From assembly GCA_022695795.1 (NCBI GenBank), contig MU404240.1:1-35698 (forward strand): a stretch of DNA of 35,698 nt, read 5' to 3'. Shown here in pieces: positions 10,015-20,404 of this stretch (the first letter of the stretch is position 1; the number at the start of each line of letters is the position of its first letter). A model generated the notes under the pieces. It made no database searches. It saw only the letters and a program-made list of their open reading frames with translations, and was not told the origin of the DNA. Origin of the DNA: Biscogniauxia marginata (lineage: Eukaryota > Ascomycota > Sordariomycetes > Xylariales > Xylariaceae). Both the position numbers and the translations under genes were made by a program.

Positions 10015-11887
10015 TCAGACAACTTTCGAGATCTTGAAGCCTCCTGGCATGCGGGTCTGGAAAATACCCCCTGGGTCGTACTTGGAAGCAACTTCGCGTA
10101 GGAACGCCACATTCTCCTTTCCATAGCTCTTCAATGGGTCCTGTGTATAATCCGCATAGTTGAGGTATTCCCATTCGACGGCGCCGCCCAGCTCAACGGT
10201 GTATCCTTTGAGAGTCTCGCGATATTCGACCATGCGCCTCCGCGCTTCTTCCTCCTTCGCTTCTCCCCGGAATGCGAATTGCACCTGGAACATGACCGCA
10301 TTGTCCACCAGGCGATCGAGTCCTAGCATATTACCACCCTTCGCAACAGAGTGCTTCGAGAAGAGGGTCGGGATCGACTGGACGATCGCGTGGCAGATAA
10401 AGTCGCCGTCCGGGGACAGGGGCTTCCAGTTCTCCACGAATTCCTCGTGCATTGCAATAGCCTTCTTGAAAAAACGGGCGTCATTCTTGAAGGCGATAGC
10501 AAACCAGACGTTTCTAACGCTATGATTAGCCCCTCGACGAAGGGTAACAGATGGAAGTGAGTGCTGCTGAACATACCTGTAACCATCGACTAGGTTGAGC
10601 TCTTTAGCTAGGTTAAGGTGACTATCTAAGCGCATTGTAGACGTCACACCGTCGGGGATCGCCATAAACTCGTCAAAAGCCGGCGGAGCGACTGCCCCTG
10701 TAATGTCCTCGTAAGCTGCCGTAATCCCTATCTTTTTATCGGTTGGTGTGTAGCTCCAAAAGATGATAGCGGAGCCGTCCGGATAGTTCTCTATGTTATT
10801 TGTCCAATTTACATAGGCCGCGATATGGTGATCCGTCGTCGAAGTTGGGTAAGTAACGAGGCCACCCCAGAGATTCGGTGCGTCAAAAGCTTCCATATCG
10901 AAGCGAGTAACGATACCGAAGTTGGAAGAACCCCCTTTAAGCGCTTTGAATAGATCTGAATTCTCATTGGCATTTGCGTTTACAACCTCCCTAGTGATAG
11001 GAGGTTAGGTCAGCGCTGAGTATCGTGCGTTTTAAATGTCCCCTATGGCCAGGTTTAAGGTCGCAACAGAAGACTAGTATGACTGGTATAGAATAGAAAT
11101 AAAGAGCCTACCCTGTGGCAAGGACAACTTCGAAGTTGACGACGTTGTCACACCCAAGGCCACGACGGGCTGTATAAAACGTGTTGCCACCCCCGGTCAA
11201 GAATCCTGCTACGCCAACAGTAGCGGTGCGGCCACCTGGTACGGTTTTCCCTGCCAAACCCAACGTCTCGTACACCCTTTCCCATCTAGATCCTGCCTGG
11301 ATCTTAGCGATACTGGTCTCTGGCTCATAGATAGTTGTGTTCATCAATCCTAGAAATCACGATTAGCTATAAGTCGTATAACTAATATGATATTTCTCAT
11401 AATACCTAGGTCTATTGTCACGCCATTATCGACTGCATATAAATTAGTGCTCCCTGACTCATCGCAGTTGAACAAGATTCACTTACTATTATTCGCCCCA
11501 GGCCAGACTGTATGACCGCCACTACGGATGGCCCAGTTACACGATATAGAGTGAACCAACGCCGTGATGACCTTGGCAACTTCCTCAGTACTGCTCGGCT
11601 GAACAATGAAACTAGGTTTAAGCTGCGCGGACACAGAGAAATACGACTCGGTACGGTTCACGTATTCATCACTCCCGGGAGAATATATTGTCTTTATTCC
11701 AGCAAATTGAAGCGCATCGACCTATCATGTAAACATGGTCTCATCAGTTCAAGCAAGCCTTCCAGCTGTGATAACCCGGTGGACTTACACAAGAGGCTAT
11801 TGTATTCATATCGAAATCCGCAGATTCTGATGTCGCAGGTGAGATAAACGTGAGAGCGATAGCCAAGGCCAAAATTGGCGAATGCAT
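10015..11887 (-). CDS. Secreted BBE-like FAD-linked oxidoreductase, 6 exons, 505 aa
   Basis: A VAO-family flavoprotein with FAD_binding_4 and C-terminal BBE domains, which oxidises alcohols, sugars or alkaloid/polyketide intermediates with O2. Exons: 11887-11789, 11721-11487, 11432-11406, 11349-11112, 10990-10577, 10519-10015. Phases agree throughout. Residues 1-20 are a signal peptide (MHSPILALAIALTFISP). RSGGH places the FAD-linking His at about 103. The Cys of the second covalent link in bicovalent members is not seen; the equivalent stretch reads GGRTATVGVAGF. The C-terminus shows the BBE signature YLNYADY and YDPGGIFQ. Exon 3 is only 27 nt. The last intron (10520-10576, 57 nt) is stop-free and in frame. 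Divergent from HRI1 across about 1 kb. Substrate cannot be read from sequence. Confidence 0.92.
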
Positions 11888-12908
11888 GACTCCTCAGTAG
11901 TAGTATGACCACAGCTGGTGCAGAAGAGGTGGTTAATATGAGGTAAGATTATCTGCAGCACCGCGGTAGTGACGAAACAGGGGTAGCTGTATACCCAGGC
12001 ACCCCGGGATGTTTTCTTTTAAGACCTTATTAAGGACTGGGGGCGTATACGAAGTGTAGCCACCGCCAACCCACAGCCTCGGAGCAGTATGTCAGATTAT
12101 ATACAACCGTAATTTTGGCGTCCGGTAATTATTATATACCTGCTTAACGTAGGTTTCTGCAAGGGAAGTACATCCGTAAGCTGGGCGCCAAGACCTATGC
12201 ACGTCTCTGCTCCTACGTACGGTATAAGCTATATGCGCTTCGTAGGGGCCTATCATGTCCGCCAGTTCACCCGCAATAAGTTAAGGTGCTCAGCAGTTCG
12301 ATGCGGGGAATGTAATCTCATCACAGCCATGACTCATGATAGTATATTTCTTGGAGCTCTTACGTATTAGGTAAGTGCCCCTTATTATCGGATCCCGAAT
12401 CATTGGCATCTCCATGATTAAGACGCGGTCCAGTATTGTGTGACAGTCTGGATTCAACCCAAAACTTAGGTAGACACTGTATTCAATAGGAAATATGACA
12501 AATAAACAATACCGCGTTCATGATATATGTTTGGTGATAATGCAGCAGTGCTCTGCCTTATCTAGGAGTTACTAGTTGACCGGAGCATTTCAGCAGAATA
12601 GGGCTCCTAAATATTAGGATAGCTTCAGGCATGTTCTAGGTGTACCCATTGAGCTCTCGGTTATAATAGCTGAAGTAAAGAGGCAACCTGCCATTCACTA
12701 GTTGTGATGTTGACAGCAAGTTACTGTTCGCTCGCTCCGAGCGACGGCGCTAAACACTGATAAGACGAAATTATATGCTGTAATTTGTGAGAAGCGGGGT
12801 TTGTTCTGAATCAATAACTACCTGGTAGTGTAGCACTATTTGTGTATGAGTATTTATATTCTCAACACGCACTGAGAAATCCCAATCATCTCGGACGTCT
12901 CACTTCAG
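11888..12908. other. Divergent promoter region between FAD oxidase and HRI1
   Basis: About 1 kb between two divergent start codons, so it should hold both promoters. One TGACTCA lies at 12330-12336. No ORF of note and no RNA gene is seen. Confidence 0.5.
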
Positions 12909-13698
12909 ATGACATCGATTTCGATCCGGGAGTCCATTCGGTGGCTCCCAGAACCAGCCTCCGAGCCCACGTCAACCGTAGTCCTAACTTCACCGGGGCG
13001 GCGCTTTGTTGATGTCCGACTCTTACGACCATCGCCTGATAAGGGCGCGATAGGGGAGACTGAAGGTGTGTATGGCCGCCAAGCATCTTTTTCGGTCTAT
13101 GGGAAGCTCAACGTGTATAGGCGAATTACCGATTTCGCGGCTAGACTGGGCCTTTGCCGGGTATTCGCACTCGGAAACCCGCAACGGCACGAAGCATTGC
13201 TTCTGGCGCCACTTCGTCGACTCGCGCTCGGGGGATCCGGATGAAGTCACGGATGAGGGCGATATGTTCCCACGAGAGGATGGCCTGACGCTGGAAACAG
13301 GCCGAATGGTCAACCCCGCCACAGGCCGCGAGACCGACTATGAAGAAGTGTGGGCGGATATCGATCCGAGAGGTGCAGCGGAAGGCTCCGAACCGGCCTT
13401 AGAATCCTTGTCAAAGCCATTTGTGCGTTGTGTCGTGCTTGAATTGAAACAAGACGAACGCAAAGAGCGTGGCATGGTAGTTTGTCTAGGGGAGTACTGT
13501 CAAGGTGTTGTGCGAAAGGACGATGCGTTCACGCTCGAGCGATGGCAATGGATTGACGGTGGTTGGAAACGGCGAAGTCGTATCGGATCGCTCTGGCTGC
13601 CGTGCGTCGAAGCTATGAATGAACCCGCCCTCGCTGTCGGCAGCAAAGTGAAACGGGAAGAACAAGCTTGGAACGTGGTAGAAGTCTGTGATTTATGA
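12909..13698 (+). CDS. HRI1: HRI1 family protein, 2 exons, 244 aa
   Basis: Counterpart of yeast Hri1, a small beta-rich cytosolic/nuclear protein of unclear function reported to interact with the kinase Hrr25. Exon 1 is 12909-13065 and exon 2 is 13121-13698. The 55-nt intron has a GTGTGT donor, a CTCAAC branch-like site and a TAG acceptor; splicing restores the frame. Family-like stretches are SISIRESIRWLP, SPGRRFVDVRLL, LDWAFAG and DEGDMFPREDG, followed by LETGRMVNPATGRETDYEE. The spliced length equals the yeast protein as I recall it. The reading frame around the intron is the only one that joins these motifs. The family call is from memory of motifs, without a search. No link to the neighbouring oxidoreductases is expected. 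Confidence 0.8.
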
Positions 13699-15618
13699 AT
13701 ACGAAGCACATAATATTCAAAGTAACGAGACAACATCTCAATCAAAAGCCATGGAGAACTGTTGTCATAAACTTAAATTTCCAAGTATTGCCCCCTCATG
13801 GCACAATTCGCTCTTCACGGACAAAATTATTTGTGAAAAGAACACCTAATCTCGCCTACGTTTTGATTAATCAACTTATGATTCAAGCGCTTAATCAATA
13901 AATAATTTACGTGACAAAACCGTTCTTCTCGACATCATGAAATAATCTAAAACTTATCGACATACTAAACCTTCTAGTTGACACCTGAAGCCCAAGGGCC
14001 TGTAATGAGGTGAACCCACGACTCGTTGAAGCTTCACGTCGATAACACAAGTTGAATGAAGCTAAACTGCCTGATGTATGCGATTATAAAATATTTATTG
14101 ATAGGTATCCACGATATTCTTTATGCGAAGAGCTAGAATTAGAAATACCTACCTCAAAGACGGCCACCTGACACACAACAGACTCTTGTTATTGTCCATC
14201 CTTGTAACTGCGACTCCCTTTCACTTCTCTAAGCCTTCAGTTGATCCAACTACTGATATTCTTAGCAGTATGACTGAAATCTCAGCGTCAGCTGGGGGCG
14301 ATGCATGAGCTACCTGCTGCCTTAATTCTGAAGAAAATGGACTATGTACTTAGTAGGTTTCATGATCTATCTGCTAAAAAGAAATCTACTAGAGAATTCT
14401 CACATCTAGAAAGGGGCCGAGTATGCTTGGGATGACGTGTAAGGGGTAGATCTGTTCAAAATATCATGATTGTCATGGTTTTAGTTACACAGCTACGATA
14501 TTAGGAGAAAGGGGCATGTATGTATCCTCACGACATATGTAGATACTTAAAATGAAGTTTTTTACGCGTGCAACGTGTCAATACACCAGAATTGATGCTA
14601 GCAACTAGGTATATAACAGTAGCAGATACGATCTACTGGTTAACAGGAGGTAATAAGTGGTAGTTCTGTATCAAAGAGGCCTTCTGATAGCTTTGACCCT
14701 TAACATCGGAACTAGCTGATTATGCTCGGCCGAATATCTTGGAAGCCGAGCCTCTTAGAGAAAAATACTTTATACCTAGCGGGTGTGAATATCAGTTAGA
14801 GAGGGATAATTCATATCGGAGGTTTGATCCAAGACTTACTACTACCTGTGCGTTCATACTCAAATGAAAATAATAGGTTTGGTGTGGTCAACTTCTAAGT
14901 CCTTTCTCTTCGACCTGAGCTCTGGCCCGGAAAGCCGCCCCCACTTCCCGGCACGACGCCGGCGCTCCAAGGTGGAGTCCCATTAAGTTTGAGACCAGCA
15001 TGAATATAATTGAAGATAACTGAGGACCGGGGATACCAAAATTATTCGTAATGAACCTTTCTGTCTACATAATCAAATTTATACCAAGATCTAGCTTGTT
15101 CTAGTCCCCAAGTATCAGTAGACGTCCTGATTCTTTGCACTGCTTGCTTAGATTACAGGGGTCCAGAATATTATGAAGCTATAGCAAGTAGTCGAAGATA
15201 ATATGCTGTCACCTATCACCGTCCAACATACGTTCAAGCTATCATTGGATGTAGAGGGCCCTCAAGACAGGAACCTGTATTCGCCGGTTGACATGGTACA
15301 GACGATGTTACGGTGATCTTCCTTGGGGAAGAATGAGGGGAACGCTGGAACGACAGGGTCGGTAACTGATAATCCAGACCGGGAGAGTTTCTCCAACCTA
15401 TCCAAGGATCACAGAGTAAACTGATGAATCGACTCCGCAGCAGACTGCCAAGATGACCTGATCAGTAGAGAGGAGGTGTATAAGAAGCTAGCCAATTCCT
15501 TGAGGCACACCACTCAAAGTGTGGGAAAACTAAGACTCCTCTTGAGAAATTTGAAACATTGTCTCTAGACCTCCACCTCGTGTCGTTGTAGCGCGCGATC
15601 GGAAGCTGCTTTACCAAG
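13699..15618. other. Gene-free region upstream of the MFS permease
   Basis: Nearly 2 kb without a supported gene. The longest open frame (about 61 codons near 14123-14308) has no coding character. The last 80 bases before the permease ATG are pyrimidine-rich and probably form its 5' leader. Confidence 0.5.
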
Positions 15619-17898
15619 ATGAAGAATTCCTTCGCAAAGACCTTCGGCAAGCCAAGCCAGGCCGCAGATTCCATCACGCCAACAACCACGGCCGAGCATG
15701 TACCAGATGTCGTGGTGGATGAAAAGAAGTCTCTAGACCATCAACATGCTGCCGAGCTGGCAGCCATGTATGTTCCCGGCTCGCCGGAGGAGAAGAAATT
15801 GTTGCGCAAGCTCGACTTTAGACTGATCGTATGCCTTTACCATTGCTACTGTCAGGATGCCCTCGATACTCTCAGAGTGATTAGATGGCTAGTACTGACA
15901 AAGCTGAATATTTGCAGCCGTGTTGCTGGATTCTCTCCCTGCTCGGCTACCTTGACCGATCGAATATCGGAAATGCGAAAACTGGCGGCATGGAAGACGA
16001 CTTCAACCTGTCTGACAATCAGTACTCTGTCATCGTGCTCATGTTCTTCGTCTCCTACGTGCTCGTAGAGGTCCCGAGCAACATGCTACTAACTAGAGTC
16101 AACCCTGCATACTACTTGTCGGGCCTGTGCGTGATTTGGGGTGTGGTTGCGGCTAGCATGGCAGGTTAGCATACACGGTTCTCAATTATCGGGGGTTTGA
16201 GGACCTACTGGCTAATAAATATGTGAAGCAACTACTAGTTGGTACCAAATAGCAATCTGCCGCTTCTTTCTCGGCGCGGTAGAGGCGGGTTTCGCTCCTG
16301 GTTGTGCCTACTACCTGTCATCCTGGTGAGATTTTTCCATATCTAAAGGTCCTTTATGTCCTGCCTGAGGAATCTAAGCACTTGTGATGAAACCATCCAC
16401 TCATATCTAACGAATATGCAAATGGATCAACAGGTATCGCAACTTTGAACTCGCTCGACGTTACGCTGTTTATTACACTGCGACTGCCACCGCCGGTGCA
16501 CTTTCCGGACTACTAGCTGGCGTGATTACAGAGCATTTAAACGGTGCTCGTGGAATACCGGGATGGCGATGGCTGTTTGTAAGTTACATAATATATCCCC
16601 ATTTGTGAAGTCTAGGTATCTCTTATCTAGCATTGATATTTAGGTTAGTGAGAACTAATAATATTCTTCCCAAGATTATCGAGGGGTGTATGTCGTGCTT
16701 CGTCGGGTGCTTTATCTGGTATGTTATGCCAGACTACCCATCCAAGACGAAGTTCCTGAGCGAGGACGAGAGGATTCTGGCTTGCCAACGTCTAGCTATG
16801 GATGGCATTGGTCTCGCCCAGGGTGCCCATCAGAAGGTTCCCAGGGCAAAGGCGTTCATGATGACGGTCAAGGACTGGAGGGTGTGGGCCCAGACTCTCA
16901 TGTTTGTCCTGGTCACTGGATCCCAGACTATGCAGTACTTCATTCCCACTCTTATCGAAAGCTTCGGATGGGAGGGCTACTACGGACAGTGTAAGTCGGA
17001 GCTCTCTGAGACTACTGCTCTATACCCTGAGGTCCAAGCCACAGATCTGACATGTCTGCATTTCACACTATAGATATGACAATCCCTGGCTATGCGTTCG
17101 GAATTGTCTGTATCCTCACGTTCTGCTGGCTTGCTGACCGCTATAAGAACAAGTGGGTCTTCATCAGTATCTTTGGTGGGATCGGTGCTATTTTCTTTGT
17201 CGTTGTCACGGCCTCAACAAATGATATGGTCAGATGTAAGCCAACTCTTGTGGAACAGTTTTATCTCATTTTTCCTCGAGGAGTCACTGGTAACTTGTTT
17301 AAACTTACAATTTCTTTAGTTATATGTGCCATCTTCGCTTTTGGGATCATCTGGGGTTGCTCCCCCCTGGCAAAAACGTGGGCAGTAGAAATCATTGCCT
17401 TCCCTGCCGAGAAACGAGCTATCGCCATTGCTTGGATCAATGCTATAGGCAACTCTTCAAGTATATACGGGAGCTTTTTATGGTTAGTATACTATTCCAA
17501 TTAAATTCTGGTCACGATTTACCTTTATAAAATTACACTTCACAGCTTGTTCTATTTCCAACTCTACATCGATATTGAAACTGAAGGACAGGGGAGGAAG
17601 TAAAGTCTATAGTTCTAAAATACTAACAAGTATAGGCCCGATCGTGATGCGCCTCGCTACACTCCTGGCTTCGCGTAAGTTTTTCCGAGTCTTTTGGTCC
17701 CTATTAGCCGTGGACGTTCTAATCTAACTAAACATCAGAGTGACAACGACGTGGATGGGCATGCTAGCCTCTGGGGCAACTGTACTCGCCTACTTCTTTG
17801 CGAAGTACCCTCTTAAGGCCCCGGATGCCGATGACGTCGTCGCTTCTGAGCTTCGCGCCCAACGTGAAAGACGAGGCGGAAAAGCAGGCAATATATAA
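15619..17898 (+). CDS. MFS permease, anion:cation symporter (Dal5-like) family, 9 exons, 504 aa
   Basis: Plasma-membrane importer of small organic anions; family members carry allantoate, nicotinate, biotin or related acids. Exons: 15619-15828, 15918-16164, 16253-16325, 16434-16578, 16675-16990, 17074-17235, 17320-17482, 17636-17674, 17739-17898. Phases agree across all eight introns, and good branch points are seen (AACTAATA, TACTAACA). A cytosolic N-terminus of about 70 aa precedes the first membrane helix. The family motif GYLDRSNIGNAK is at 80-91. Other typical segments are CRFFLGAVEAGFAPG, GWRWLF, WYVMPDYPS, WLADRYKNK and RDAPRYTPGF. About 12 hydrophobic segments fit the fold. Intron 6 (17236-17319, 84 nt) is in frame and stop-free, so it could be missed by gene finders. 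The exact substrate is unknown. Confidence 0.93.
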
Positions 17899-18829
17899 AT
17901 GATGTACTGGAAGGGTTGGTCTTCGAAGGAGAAGATGTTGAAATACGAGGCTACACGACCCCTGGTCTCCTGTATATATACATATATATAGATGGGCTTC
18001 GACCATCCGTCTCATAGACTCACCTTGAACTAATAGACTTGATCCTATCTTCATGTCTTCGTCTCATAACACATACGAAAGCTACTATAAAAATTCAGAC
18101 TCGCCTAGTAGCGCCAAAAAATAATAAGATAATTAACGAAATATATTGAAAATGATGGATAATTAGAAAAAGCATAAAAGCCCCTTCTAGTCAAGGTAGC
18201 CCAGATTAATGATATCATTCGACCTCATGAAGCAGTCCTGACCTTTTCCCGAGATACTCACAGCACAGCTTACTTCACCTTCAACCAAGGAGATTTGTCA
18301 GGGGTATTACTACCAACTACCCTACGGCTACGCCGTAGTGGCTTTCTGTATATATATAGGACTTCTGGGGTCCCTTCAGGACTCAAAGTGTTCAGGAGTC
18401 AATCCATCTATCTATTGAGCCCTACTTACTACCTCCCTGGCTGTTGACAAGATCCTTCTATTCACTTCGGAGCCCCTATTTACCTGACAAGCTCAGACCT
18501 AGGGCCAAAGTTTCGACACTGCCAACTTCAAAAGGATACATCGTACATAACCTAAATTCCTCAAAATGTTTGTGGCTATCTAATATGGTTTTGCTCCGCA
18601 TCATGCATAGTGACACTTTCCTTCTCGGTATCAGGCACGAGTAGACATTTCTGTTCTTCCTAATGGCCGGCAAGGAAGGCAGCAACCACTATTATTGATT
18701 TGTATCTTAGAACCATGTGACTCCCGTGAATATAGTATCCAGCGAGTCTGTGCGATCATCTCTCGAGCCGTTGTCTTGCCCGTCCCAATTGCTTTTGTTG
18801 TTCGAAGTGTGCTTGTCGATTGTAGTAAG
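17899..18829. other. Intergenic region with short hairpin
   Basis: AT-rich 3' flank of the permease, then mixed sequence. A perfect 7-bp stem with 3-nt loop (CTACGGC-TAC-GCCGTAG) lies at 18322-18338. Near-repeats of TTCAGGACTC/TTCAGGAGTC follow at about 18375-18400. The long open frame reaching back to 18695 has no ATG before 18830. Confidence 0.5.
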
Positions 18830-20132
18830 ATGGCGGCGAATGATGCGGATCGTCCCCATTGGTGGGAGTGCCGAGCGAAGTACCATGAAGCCCGCGCCAG
18901 AGGCCGCGTGCTGCTAGCTAGTTTATATTCGAATACCCCTGACGTAGTTTTGCCCAACATGCGGCAGCTTTACATCGTGGAGAGCAAAGAATTCGACCAT
19001 CCTTACCGCCTGCTCGAACGCCCGCGCAGAAACCTCCGAGAACTAAATATAGACACAAACCGCCTCAGCTTTTGTGAGATACATTCGCCGCCGCACGATA
19101 AATACCTTGCCCTTTCAAGGAACGATGCCCATAGTGGCGTATTGGTTGTTTGCGAGATCAACCGAAAGTTTGACGCCAATCCGCGAGATCAACGTCTGCC
19201 GATGTCCGAGCTGCTATGGCAGTCGTACATACAAGATGCGGTCAACCAAGGCTTACCCCCCTCCAAGCTTCGGGTGGTTTGGATCGACACAGTGATGAAT
19301 AATGAGACCAAGATTGTGGCCTAGGAGGCCGTTACCAGGTCCCTCACGGACAGGATCGTCCGTTTCAATGCTCACGAGATACGACTAGAATACACTAAGT
19401 ATGAGGCGGGCTTCGAATCTCTTATAGGCAGTCAATTAGGGCAGATCGTTGCTCGAATGCTGGCCGACCATCGAATGGAGGTCGGCAGACGCACCATTGA
19501 GAGAATATGTCTAGTAGGCCCAGTAACATTTCTCGACAAAAAGGTACAAGCACGAGAATGGATACCAAGTGTCCACATGTACTTCATTCTTTCTGGACAG
19601 AACGAAATTCCACCGTCCTACCGCCCTCCACCCTAACAATCCGCTTTAACCAAACCCTCCTCCTTCCCACCAATTCGATTCTAATACTGACAAACCACGC
19701 ATGGCCGGAAGAGCTCTCTGGGGGCCCTATTGTCAGGGTAGAGCAAGACGGTTCCAGTTGGGATCTCAGGCCCGTAGCCGAAGTTTGACTGTCCACCAGC
19801 AGCTCACTGAGGAAGCGCCTGAAACCTGCTGGTGTCATTGATGAAAATCAAGGAGGTAATGATCCACCTTGTGTGGGGAGCTTCGAAGACGAAATCCGAG
19901 TCGACCTGAGTTCTCCAAAGCGCTTCTCCGGAGGTTAGCCGAGGAGACGAGGCTAACCCGGTCCATGCACGAGGATCTCCCCTGGAAATGCCGATACGAT
20001 AACCTGCATTTTGTTGGGTTCCCGTTAGATCTTCCAGGGTGGGAAGCGAAGTCGGATCCTGACGCCTCCGCGTGGCGCTGTCCGGGACTCGATGGCTACG
20101 GAATCAAAACTACCGTGGCCTGGGAGTGCTAG
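18830..20132 (+). pseudogene. Disrupted ORF of unknown family
   Basis: An ATG at 18830 in good context (AAGATGG) opens 164 codons with coding character (LPMSELLWQSYIQDAVNQGL, LRVVWIDTVMNNETK). A TAG at 19322-19324 ends it, but the same frame continues for 103 codons (RTIERICLVGPVTFLDKK, SVHMYFILSGQNEIPP) to TAA at 19634-19636. Protein-like sequence then resumes in a second frame (ILILTNHAWPEELSGGPIV) to TGA at 19788, and in a third (LHFVGFPLDLPGW) to TAG at 20132. No plausible intron bridges these: GT-AG pairs are too short or noncanonical. One nonsense change, possibly CAG to TAG (GCC-TAG-GAG), plus two frame changes suggests a decaying gene. Sequencing errors or an unrecognised intron are alternatives. 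I do not recognise the family; no function is offered. Confidence 0.5.
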
Positions 20133-20404
20133 GTTCAGGAACGCATATGCGGTTATAAAGGAGCGATACGGTTCATCATATATTTAAAAGTTTGAAAGGG
20201 AAGCGGTCAGTGTTCGAGAACTTAAATACAGGTGAATATCCAAGATAGAATCTGGTACTAACTAGGAATTAGCCCCCAGAGCGATCGGCAGAAAGCTGTA
20301 AATCGAAAGACAGCGAAATTTTGTGGAAGACCCTCCCGCCGGTAGAGCTCTGTTACCTCATATTTCGGGGATCGCATGGCCTATGGCAATACAGTGACGT
20401 CGCT

